DNA from: a virus
Direction: 5' to 3' (one strand)
Length of the DNA: 34,866 nt
Virus record (IMG/VR): IMGVR_UViG_3300046009_011339
Location: 1 to 34,866 of that record
A program made the translations under genes and the position numbers. A model generated the notes under the pieces. It searched no databases. It worked only from the letters and a program-made list of their open reading frames with translations, and was not told the origin of the DNA. Within the stretch, counting starts at the first letter, position 1, and every line of letters begins with the position of its first letter. Positions 15,901 to 22,149 of the stretch are shown piece by piece.

Positions 15901-16018
15901 AAAGGTTCGCAAGGGTGATGGTAAAGATGTAGATCACAAGGATGGAAATCCACAAAACAATGGAAAGCATAATCTAAGAGTCAGACCAAAATCTGAGAAT
16001 AGGGCAGACAATGCTTAA
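12989..16018 (+). CDS. Large fusion: NMNAT-like nucleotidyltransferase, PD-ExK-like region, HNH-like tail
   Basis: 1009 residues. Residues 1-180 form a cytidylyltransferase/NMNAT-like domain: GRFQPPTIAHH (11-21, the (H/T)xxH motif with Ala in place of Gly) and SGTKMRKA near 152, the ISSTxxR-type motif; such enzymes transfer a nucleotide from NTP to a phosphate acceptor. A very basic region (about 200-300) follows. Around 590-625 TTPKPDLALVD, LSQKIGKDTQL and GSGGPSE recall a PD-(D/E)XK-like core seen in T4-like phage proteins; this is tentative. The C-terminus (about 980-1009) has DVDHKDGNPQNN and NLRVRPKSENRA, an HNH-type motif. Internal L/I-x-E sites (FLIE-K, PISE-S) suggest head-protease processing. 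It is the first gene after a perfect late promoter, so a virion or internal head protein is likely. Confidence 0.8.
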   Translation: MPREHAVIVYGRFQPPTIAHHMVAQKAADMAKNVGGDHIIYGSHSEGSEDNPLSTESKRTHMERVLNTDKIVVDKDIKGIAQVLQDVHAKGYRKITLIAGADRVEGYKKFKQYFGKKTDALDLSNIHPDDFDVVSAGERDPDSDPDPTDMKSVSGTKMRKAADEGDFDTFKSMLPSHVKAAHAKEMMSDVKSGIDSVRAEKEAKKKSKKKLKEEVSATTRMKLAKVARRTAKRRAMIRKIRSRRRKNIPQLKVRAKNEIKSQLRRKVFKGNWKKLSYSQRASIDRMINKRKPMIDSMIKRIMPTVIQGESKRLRNLNSSFDPVVDNFISNFLIEKMVRKKPNREPLDTERKVRRRAKNRVNKRSQRNRDENKRAVGNTRGSVMVVKSKSGDIEIIDKESYNPNVHSVLVKAEDASVSNIQKYLTNKAFTNTVTSERLFGYKEGMGDGKSDKKGKKQVSEPKQKSSKSKKSEPTAAAMPAPMIPSLKKATNRDTFSTSHDAGSMEAGIAYQVNLALGVTPEQMVKNEFIDGETLKSVMSNQHESFSPSCVRAAQVLMKQFPGCYVKHTGRLKKEVKLTDLAKDNKMTDTTPKPDLALVDAASKQMVAGLSQKIGKDTQLGSGGPSEVLTNLKWSRDQLENKLSNKEVKSLNDMIDIIENEMRGNPRTKIGPTSLYLPGGAKEGEDEEVTRRENLHRKVTDKFNDLMNTNSDLRAYFVYASLTGAGKFEPGIGIATHVFSANRDGTDAKVTPISLDYARKISDGGKIKFQATIKSSAVESGDLGKKWKEFEQAKKKAGEKITMLEDFRPYAFRSVLRVFLSENLNRLSGSRLLKVLIENQSMLEQVVPKDPTTPAEAIEYMKDAVDYIGDDAIKMQQFFEDAFDVTVPPILLDFNEYAESSSGITNIVFVNGKEFRIPVEEPYDYAQDGTLQSPISESKRNYRKEYDNYHSKPKQRANRSKRVLARRLMMKLGKVRKGDGKDVDHKDGNPQNNGKHNLRVRPKSENRADNA

Positions 16019-17219
16019 TGAAGATTTACGACGATGGTTCAAGGAGAAATGGACCGCACAAGATGGATCTAAATGTGGAGACTATAAAGGTCGAGGCAGA
16101 GTTAAATGTAGACCATCTAAAAGAGTATCTGATAAAAGTCCACAAACCTGGAGTGAAATGTCTCCAGAACAAAAGAAAAAAGCAGTGAGACTTAAGCAAA
16201 AAGCACACAGAGAAGGTAAACAGTTTAGTTCACACAAATCTGGAAAGACATGGGACGGTTCTAAGAATAAATATAGACCAGGGAAGAAAAAAATGAATGA
16301 AATGAAAGAATACATCAAACAAATACTCATCAGTCGAAACATCATGGAAAAATATTCAGACACACTTATGCAATTAAGTGAAGCGAAAAAAAGCAAAAAA
16401 CCCTATAAAGGATTCAAGAAGGGTAAGAATCACCCAGAGGGTGGTCTTTCTCGCGCAGAAGCAAGAAGACAAGGAATTCATGCTGGTATCGAAACCAAAG
16501 ATGAAGCAAAGCGCAAGGGTGGGTTCAATAAACTTTCTAGCAAAACACAAAAGCGTAGAAAGTCATTCTGTGCTCGCATGTGTGGAATGAAGAAACGCAG
16601 AACTAGTTCCAAGACTGCTAGAGATCCAAAGAGCAAGATTAATGCAGCACTTCGTGTTTGGGGTTGTCGTTGTGGGACCAATGAGTCATATGAACCACAA
16701 ACAAATGTAATGATGGAAAAGAGAGGTTCTTGCTGGGAAGGATATAAGCAAGAGGGCATGAAGAATAAAAATGGTAAAATGGTCCCAAACTGTGTACCAG
16801 TAAATGAATCTTTAATAAGTGAAGCAAATAAACCAACAAATTCTAAATTGTGGTCAAGAGCAAAGGCACTTGCTCGTAAGAAATTTGATGTATATCCTTC
16901 AGCGTATGCAAATGCATGGGCATCAAAATGGTACAAGAAGCGTGGTGGTGGATGGAGATCAACTAATGAATCCATCGATCGTCATGAGAGAATGAGCATA
17001 GTAGAGGAAGTTGTAAACATTAAAAATGCTGGTTCCATGACTGATGCAGAACTTGCAAAAAGAGATCGTCTTGCCAAGAAACTAAAGAATATTAAAGCAA
17101 TAAAAGGCAACGATTCTGAGAAGAATGCGAAGTTCAGATATGCAACATTTATCGTCTTAAGAAATCGTAAGAAAGAAAAAGGCGAGAGGTCTGGAAAAGG
17201 CAAAAAGAAAAAGAAATAA
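16011..17219 (+). CDS. Cys-rich multidomain phage protein (DUF5872/DUF6321-like modules)
   Basis: 402 residues, ATG 16011, overlapping the previous gene by 8 bases. It strings together short modules I recognise from marine phage proteins of unknown function: residues 1-80 (WFKEKWTAQDGSKCGDYKGRG, then MSPEQKKKAVRLK), 140-220 (GGLSRAEARRQGI, KRRKSFCARMCGMK, ALRVWGCRC), 238-262 (GSCWEGYKQEGMKNKNGKM) and 278-320 (ARKKFDVYPSAYANAWASKW). All are basic. L-x-E sites precede or separate them: MLNE at the start, MQLSE-A near residue 124, SLISE-A near 272. This layout suggests a polyprotein-like internal protein cut by the head protease into small basic products; that is inference. Confidence 0.75.
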   Translation: MLNEDLRRWFKEKWTAQDGSKCGDYKGRGRVKCRPSKRVSDKSPQTWSEMSPEQKKKAVRLKQKAHREGKQFSSHKSGKTWDGSKNKYRPGKKKMNEMKEYIKQILISRNIMEKYSDTLMQLSEAKKSKKPYKGFKKGKNHPEGGLSRAEARRQGIHAGIETKDEAKRKGGFNKLSSKTQKRRKSFCARMCGMKKRRTSSKTARDPKSKINAALRVWGCRCGTNESYEPQTNVMMEKRGSCWEGYKQEGMKNKNGKMVPNCVPVNESLISEANKPTNSKLWSRAKALARKKFDVYPSAYANAWASKWYKKRGGGWRSTNESIDRHERMSIVEEVVNIKNAGSMTDAELAKRDRLAKKLKNIKAIKGNDSEKNAKFRYATFIVLRNRKKEKGERSGKGKKKKK

Positions 17220-17236
17220 ATAGGTTAGGAGAAAAT

Positions 17237-17884
17237 ATGAAAAATCTAAACGAATACAGTTCATCTTACCCAACTAGCATCGGAAATAGTCAATCGCAGG
17301 AATATCCTGGTGTATTTTCACCATTCGATGCTGAAAAGGTACAAGGGCAAAATCGCCTAAACCCACTAGATCCAGAGGGTCTTCACAGATTAAATGCATT
17401 CCTTAAGCATTTCTTCAGAAGAACATCTTTAAATCCACAACACGATTTACACCAACTAAAGGTTCGTTTAAATCACTTAAACTATGATTTTGATGTTGCT
17501 CCAGATGCCGCAAAGGAATCAGACTTCAACGTTGAGGTGTCTAGAGGTCAAGTGTTTGGAACAACTCCAACTCACGACCTTTCAACTGGTTTCTATACTG
17601 GTAATGATCTACCAAAGTTCAATTTAAACTTTAAGGTCAACAAAACAAGTGATGGATATAAAATTGATGCAGTAATGACTCCAAAGGGAGAGGTAACTGA
17701 GTCAATGATGAAGAAGATTAAGAGAAACAAGAGAATCAAAACTATTAAGGAAATGGTTTCACCAATAAGTGAACAGGAAGAAATTCGTCAAGCACATATT
17801 GGTACTGATATAACAGGTGCAAAAGAGTCAGAAACGATTAAAAGTCGTAAAAGAGAAGATAGACAGTTAAAGAGAGTAAGATAA
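17237..17884 (+). CDS. Unknown basic late protein
   Basis: 215 residues, strong ribosome site TTAGGAG seven bases before the ATG. The N-terminus MKNLNEYSS contains L-N-E followed by Y. The first half is polar with a helical LHRLNAFLKHFFRR segment; the middle looks beta-rich (KFNLNFKVNKTSDGYKIDAVMTPKGE); the C-terminal 70 residues are strongly basic and carry PISE-Q. No family recognised. It follows the multidomain basic protein by 17 bases and probably shares its transcript. Confidence 0.75.
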   Translation: MKNLNEYSSSYPTSIGNSQSQEYPGVFSPFDAEKVQGQNRLNPLDPEGLHRLNAFLKHFFRRTSLNPQHDLHQLKVRLNHLNYDFDVAPDAAKESDFNVEVSRGQVFGTTPTHDLSTGFYTGNDLPKFNLNFKVNKTSDGYKIDAVMTPKGEVTESMMKKIKRNKRIKTIKEMVSPISEQEEIRQAHIGTDITGAKESETIKSRKREDRQLKRVR

Positions 17885-17900
17885 ACAAACCCTTTATATC

Positions 17901-18278
17901 ATGAAAGACAAACTCTGTCCAAATAATTTTGTAATGTATGCTATGAAAATGTATAGCAATCCATTATGTTCTGGGATTGACGAATTTAAAGAAGATATCT
18001 GTAGAGTAAAATACGTCAAAAGACTTCTTCTTAAATATAAAAAATATGGTGATTTAAAAGAAAGATTAGTTTTAAATCACCTTATTATTTTACAAAATTT
18101 GTTTGGTGCAGAGGCATGTACGAGAATCTTATTTTATAAACTACCGAAAGAGTTGCATTCTTATCTAAAAACCTTTCTGCAATATCTACAGTATCTTCCA
18201 AAGTCAATACCAGAAGTCGATCTAGAATCTATAAATTGTGACCACAGAATAGAAAAAATATTACAGAGAGTAAAATGA
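17901..18278 (+). CDS. Conserved T4-like phage protein of unknown function (DUF7207-like)
   Basis: 125 residues, all-helical, with a pattern I know from marine T4-like phages: NFVMYAMKMYSNP, then KYVKRLLLKYKKYGDLKERLVLNHLIILQNLFG, then LFYKLPKELHSYLKTFLQYL. Function is unknown; it is usually near structural genes. Its ATG lacks a ribosome site. The stop overlaps the next start as ATGA, so the next gene is translationally coupled. Confidence 0.8.
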   Translation: MKDKLCPNNFVMYAMKMYSNPLCSGIDEFKEDICRVKYVKRLLLKYKKYGDLKERLVLNHLIILQNLFGAEACTRILFYKLPKELHSYLKTFLQYLQYLPKSIPEVDLESINCDHRIEKILQRVK

Positions 18279-19648
18279 TTACAGTAACAGAACTTTTCAG
18301 TAGAATAAATTTAAACGAATCTATACAGGTAATCAAGCACCTTGAGCATCATGGTGAAAAACTATACACTGGTAACCCAAATGCAGCAATAGAGCATTTG
18401 AAAGCAACTGCTAACTTTCTAGCAGGAAGACCACAACCTGGACACAATTTATCATATAAGGTAGATGGAAGTGTATCAATTGTATTTGGTAGAAATGGTG
18501 GAAGACCATTCGTGAAATATAAGGGTGAAGGATCTCCACATCTCTATTCGGAACAAGAAATAGAACAAGAGACAAAAGAAAAACCATATCTTACACAACC
18601 ATTCATGGTTGGATTGAAGTCAGCAAAACACCCTTCAATTGGATCAAATACTGGTTATCAAGCAGATATTGCTCTAGAATCATCACCAACGACATTCAAG
18701 GGAAATCTAATATCATACATGAAACCAGCGAAATCAAAGAAGTATGCAGTTGCGGTACACACACAACTGAATACTGATACTGGTGAGAAAACTGGATCAA
18801 ATCCAGATGTGACATTCCTTGAGTCGAAAGAGGCACACTTTCCACATCTCTCCCTCAACAATCAGTCATTCGATACAACTCCAGAAGAGATGCAAAAACT
18901 CAATACGCATATATCAAATGCAAATACTCTTCTGAATGATAAAAAAGTAAAACAAATTGCAAAATCTATAGCAGAACACGTCGATCCAACAAACAAAACA
19001 GGTCATAGACATCTCATCTTCAAGCAATACACCAATGCAGTTCAAAGAGGAGAAGTGACAGAAAGATCTATTGGTTCTCTAAAGGATTGGTTAAAATCCA
19101 AAGCAGATAAGGCAAAGAGCAGCGCAGATAAACAAAGAATCATGGGACATCTAGAATTCGTAGATAAAGACCCAGCAGCACTTCATAATCTACTCAAAGC
19201 ACACGATCATGCTGATGCTGCAAGAAACATCATCGTAGACATTCTACACAGAAATAAAAGTCTACCAATGACTCCCGAAGGTGGTCATTCAAATGGTGAA
19301 GGATTTGTTTCTGAATTACCAGGTCATGGTCAAGTTAAATTTATACCACAATCATTCACTGCTGCAAATGTTGCACAGAAAGAAAAATTCAAAAAGGCAG
19401 CAAAAGAAATCAAAGAAGAGATGGCAGCTGGTGGTGGTGCAATTGCAGGAATAGGTGTTAACCCATCTGGAAAACCAGATTCATCAGAGGTTGCTGTTTC
19501 TAGAGCAGCACAAGCAAATTACACCGCTGCTAACATGGGAGGGTTTGAACCACTATATGGTAAGCAACCAGTGAATTCAAATCCCAGACGCAGAAGATTA
19601 GCGATGAGCATTCTCAGTAAAATGAATGTTGGTAGGGAATCATACTAA
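18275..19648 (+). CDS. DUF6267-like protein with KxDG nucleotidyltransferase-type motif
   Basis: 457 residues. Near the N-terminus YKVDGSVSIVFG (K62, D64, G65) followed by RPFVKYKG matches motif I (KxDG) and the next strand of DNA/RNA ligase-type nucleotidyltransferases, in which the Lys takes AMP. The surrounding pattern (helical EHLKATANFLAG before, GEGFVSELPGHGQVKF near 340) fits the phage family DUF6267. Other ligase motifs are not obvious, so activity is uncertain. The N-terminus SRINLNE-S has an L-N-E cut site at 13-15. The C-terminal 60 residues include an Ala/Gly-rich segment and a basic RRRRLAMSILSKM. It may be an internal head protein that modifies nucleic acid on entry, or an enzyme fold kept as structure. 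Confidence 0.75.
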   Translation: MITVTELFSRINLNESIQVIKHLEHHGEKLYTGNPNAAIEHLKATANFLAGRPQPGHNLSYKVDGSVSIVFGRNGGRPFVKYKGEGSPHLYSEQEIEQETKEKPYLTQPFMVGLKSAKHPSIGSNTGYQADIALESSPTTFKGNLISYMKPAKSKKYAVAVHTQLNTDTGEKTGSNPDVTFLESKEAHFPHLSLNNQSFDTTPEEMQKLNTHISNANTLLNDKKVKQIAKSIAEHVDPTNKTGHRHLIFKQYTNAVQRGEVTERSIGSLKDWLKSKADKAKSSADKQRIMGHLEFVDKDPAALHNLLKAHDHADAARNIIVDILHRNKSLPMTPEGGHSNGEGFVSELPGHGQVKFIPQSFTAANVAQKEKFKKAAKEIKEEMAAGGGAIAGIGVNPSGKPDSSEVAVSRAAQANYTAANMGGFEPLYGKQPVNSNPRRRRLAMSILSKMNVGRESY

Positions 19649-19863
19649 TGGCAAAAAACCATAAAAGAAAAACAAATAAAGAAGCAGAAGAATATTATTT
19701 CTGCACTCATGTCGATACTGCTGGGTATAGGTATGAACTCCTTTTGACTAAAAAGGAATTTGATGCAGCAACGAAAAGAGCAGAAAAAAACCCAGAAGAT
19801 GTACCCACCCATTATATTGTTCTACAGGGGTATAGAAAAGATCAGGGTTGTAAAGATTCATAA
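19648..19863 (+). CDS. Small unknown protein
   Basis: 71 residues, coupled to the previous gene by TAATG. Basic N-terminus, then a possible beta-hairpin (YYFCTHVDTAGYRYELLLTKKEF) and a helix (DAATKRAEKNPED). No family recognised. Its last 22 bases overlap the end of the convergent RuvC-like gene, so no terminator separates the two transcripts. Confidence 0.7.
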   Translation: MAKNHKRKTNKEAEEYYFCTHVDTAGYRYELLLTKKEFDAATKRAEKNPEDVPTHYIVLQGYRKDQGCKDS

Positions 19864-20393
19864 AGTGCTTTGCAAATAGCATATGCATCTATGATGTCAG
19901 TGACTGGACTTCCGAGAAGTGTTTTGTTTGGTGTGATTATTTCTTGCAACTCGAATCCAGTTTCCTGAACAAAACTTTTATACATTAACTCTTTATCAGC
20001 ATTTCCTTTGGTAGTGAACAGTTTTTTAACTTTTGTTGGTTCAATGATATCTACAGGTATGCCTAACTGGTAAAGTTTATATTTTAATATTCCTGTGTTT
20101 TCTGCAATATGAAAGACACGACCCGTGGCATTGTACGCATATCCCTCTAAACCTATTCTTTCTGATCCAATTGTGACACGAACAACCCAATCTGATATGG
20201 AATCATATCTTTCACAATCTTGGTCATACGTCAAGAACATCTCCCCGTGTATGTTATTCATGAATGTATTTGCGTATTTCTTTGTGTCTGTCAAAAAATA
20301 AAAGTTACAATTCTTAAAATTGAACTCTTTTTTGGTGTCAAATACACAAACCGCTGGTCCGTTTAAGGAATAATCTATGGCAGAAATAATCAT
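19842..20393 (-). CDS. RuvC-like Holliday junction resolvase
   Basis: 183 residues. The RNase H-fold acidic residues are in the RuvC order and spacing: AIDYSLNG with D7, IGLEGYAY with E83, and SPVTDIIDAYAICKA with D166 and D169. A basic KVKKLFTTKG region precedes the last motif. RuvC-type enzymes cut four-way junctions; in a T4-like phage this would replace endonuclease VII in clearing branched DNA before packaging. It is transcribed against its neighbours, diverging from the late gene at 20426 with 32 bases between and converging with the gene at 19648. Confidence 0.85.
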   Translation of the reverse strand: MIISAIDYSLNGPAVCVFDTKKEFNFKNCNFYFLTDTKKYANTFMNNIHGEMFLTYDQDCERYDSISDWVVRVTIGSERIGLEGYAYNATGRVFHIAENTGILKYKLYQLGIPVDIIEPTKVKKLFTTKGNADKELMYKSFVQETGFELQEIITPNKTLLGSPVTDIIDAYAICKALYESLQP

Positions 20394-20396
20394 TGA

Positions 20397-20404
20397 TATA
20401 AATA
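20397..20404 (+). promoter_or_regulatory. T4-type late promoter TATAAATA
   Basis: Perfect TATAAATA; the ATG at 20426 lies 21 bases downstream with TTGGAG as ribosome site in the leader. Confidence 0.8.
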
Positions 20405-20425
20405 TTTAGTAAAGTTGGAGAAGCA

Positions 20426-21256
20426 ATGTACAAATTCAATTCAAATTACTACAACAATAAATTATTAAGATCGCTTTCAGAAGCAACTAATAATGTATTT
20501 CTAAATGAGCAAAAGAGAAAATACGTTGGTTCTACAACTTATCGCATGGCTGATATTGATAAATTGTCACCAGAACAACAAAGTCTACTCAGACAAACCC
20601 AAGCAGCAGCAGAAAAAGCAGAGAGAGATCCAGAAACTGGTGCTTTAAAGGTTGCTGGAATGATTGCTGGTGTTCCACGAACTGGACCAGGCGGTGATCT
20701 TTACGGTGTTGATGTTAGTGGTCAACCACTAGTCACGGTTTCTAGGTATGAGGACGTACCAGATGAACCAAAAGCACCAGCAGGAGCAATGCCATCTGCT
20801 GAAACACCAAAAGTACCACTGGGTCCAGCAGTCGGATCTAAAAATGTAGATACAAGCAAGACAAAAGATCCATTTAATGTTGATTTTGGCATATCAGAAA
20901 CCGAAAGACTAAGAAGATTAAAAAATGCAGAAAATCTTGCAGTAGATCGCGCAAAAGCACACGGTGAAAATAAGTATGATATTCCATTGGAATTTAGTAC
21001 AAGTGATATAAGAAAACCACAAGTTGGTCAGTTTGCAGCACCTGGCGCATCCGCAAAAGTTGATAGTGTAGTACCACAAGCAGAAAGTGAATTACAAAAA
21101 CAAATTCAAAGACTTGAAGCAATAAAGCAAAGAAACCTTGAACTAAAAAGACGAGGAATCGATAGAGTAAGACCCGTAAGACCCAGATCTACAGCACAAA
21201 TGATCAGTCCAGATATTAAACCAGGCGGATATCGCATGGGTAGACAAGATTTTTAA
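20426..21256 (+). CDS. Unknown late protein
   Basis: 276 residues, late promoter and TTGGAG upstream. N-terminus contains LLRSLSE-A (residues 13-20) and VFLNE-Q (24-29), two candidate head-protease sites. The middle is Pro/Ala/Gly-rich and probably disordered (APAGAMPSAETPKVPLGPA). A charged helix (SELQKQIQRLEAIKQRNLELKRRG) lies near residues 220-243 and could be a coiled coil. No family recognised. Context suggests a head or internal protein. Confidence 0.75.
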   Translation: MYKFNSNYYNNKLLRSLSEATNNVFLNEQKRKYVGSTTYRMADIDKLSPEQQSLLRQTQAAAEKAERDPETGALKVAGMIAGVPRTGPGGDLYGVDVSGQPLVTVSRYEDVPDEPKAPAGAMPSAETPKVPLGPAVGSKNVDTSKTKDPFNVDFGISETERLRRLKNAENLAVDRAKAHGENKYDIPLEFSTSDIRKPQVGQFAAPGASAKVDSVVPQAESELQKQIQRLEAIKQRNLELKRRGIDRVRPVRPRSTAQMISPDIKPGGYRMGRQDF

Positions 21257-21274
21257 ACTAAAAAGGAAACAACA

Positions 21275-22096
21275 ATGAAAGACTCAGATAAAAGAATTTA
21301 CGATTCAATTACCAAAGTATTAATGAATGAGAACTTTGGTATGGGTGGCGGTATGCCTCCCATGGGCGGCATGGGTGGACCACAAATGGGTGGTAGAAGA
21401 CCACAGATGCCACAAAGAAGAAGATCCCAAATGGGTATGATGGGTCAACCACCAATGCCTCCAATGGGTGGAGAAATGGGTCAAGACGAAATGGGTATGA
21501 TGGGTGGTATGGGAGAAATGCCTCCAATGGGCGGTGGAATGGGTGGTGGAATGCCTCCAATGGGTGGTGGAATGGGTGGTGGAATGCCCCCACAACAACA
21601 AGAACCCCCAGCAGCAATGGGTCAAAACTTCAGATTTAATCCAAACCAACAAAAGAAAAAATCAACACCAACAATGTTTGGTGATCTCTCTGATCCCGCA
21701 GACGATGCAAGAAATCAAGCACTTGCACAAAGTGCAATGATGCAACAACAAGGTCAACAACAAGGTGGACCAATGGGTGGTGGAATGGGTGGACCAATGG
21801 GTGGTGGTATGCCTCCAATGGAAGGCGAAGAGGATATGGATATGATGGGTGGTGGTATGCCCCCAATGGGTGGACCAATGGGTGGTGGAATGGGTGGACC
21901 AATGGGTGGTGGAATGGGTGGACCAATGGGTGGTGGTATGCCTCCTATGGGTGGTATGGGAAGACCTCCAATGGGTGGACCACAAATGGGTGGACCACAA
22001 ATGGGTGGCATGGGAAGACCTCCTATGCCCCAGAGAAGAAGACCACCTATGGGTGGCATGGGAAGACCCCCAATGCCTCCAATGAGAGGATACTGA
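21275..22096 (+). CDS. Gly/Met/Pro-rich repeat protein
   Basis: 273 residues with AAAAGGAAACAACA before the ATG. After a short helical start (DSITKVLMNE-N) nearly the whole protein is built from MGG, GGGM, PPMGG and GPMGG units, broken only by a 60-residue Gln/Asn-rich patch near 110-170. No folded domain is expected. Met- and Gly-rich low complexity of this kind could be sticky, phase-separating or metal-binding; none is proven. Three nearly perfect 24-base tandem units at 21871-21942 suggest growth by slippage. It lies in a late unit between two other late proteins. Reverse-strand frames over it are artefacts of the repeats. Confidence 0.8.
   Translation: MKDSDKRIYDSITKVLMNENFGMGGGMPPMGGMGGPQMGGRRPQMPQRRRSQMGMMGQPPMPPMGGEMGQDEMGMMGGMGEMPPMGGGMGGGMPPMGGGMGGGMPPQQQEPPAAMGQNFRFNPNQQKKKSTPTMFGDLSDPADDARNQALAQSAMMQQQGQQQGGPMGGGMGGPMGGGMPPMEGEEDMDMMGGGMPPMGGPMGGGMGGPMGGGMGGPMGGGMPPMGGMGRPPMGGPQMGGPQMGGMGRPPMPQRRRPPMGGMGRPPMPPMRGY
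21871..21942 (+). repeat. Three tandem 24-bp units
   Basis: Unit starts TGGACCAATGGGTGGTGG; copies at 21871, 21895 and 21919, the last with two changes near its end. Each encodes eight residues of the Gly/Met repeat. A related partial array lies at 21766-21815. Confidence 0.85.
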
Positions 22097-22102
22097 TAAT
22101 AC

Positions 22103-22126
22103 CAACCCCCAGAAATGGGGGTTGTT
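22103..22126 (+). terminator. Hairpin terminator fused to a late promoter
   Basis: CAACCCCC, loop AGAAAT, GGGGGTTG, then TTT which is also the start of TTTATAAATA. Confidence 0.78.
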
Positions 22127-22134
22127 TATAAATA
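22127..22134 (+). promoter_or_regulatory. T4-type late promoter TATAAATA
   Basis: Perfect TATAAATA directly after the hairpin; TAGGAG and the ATG at 22150 follow. Confidence 0.82.
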
Positions 22135-22149
22135 CATTAGGAGAATTTT

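Noticed and set aside
17884-17900. Promoter before the DUF7207-like gene (TTATATC next to ATG)
   Set aside because: No -35 box at 16 bases and the box touches the start; the gene is probably on the upstream transcript.
21309-22105. Several long minus-strand frames rich in His, Thr and Pro
   Set aside because: Mirror frames of the Gly/Met repeat; no independent support.
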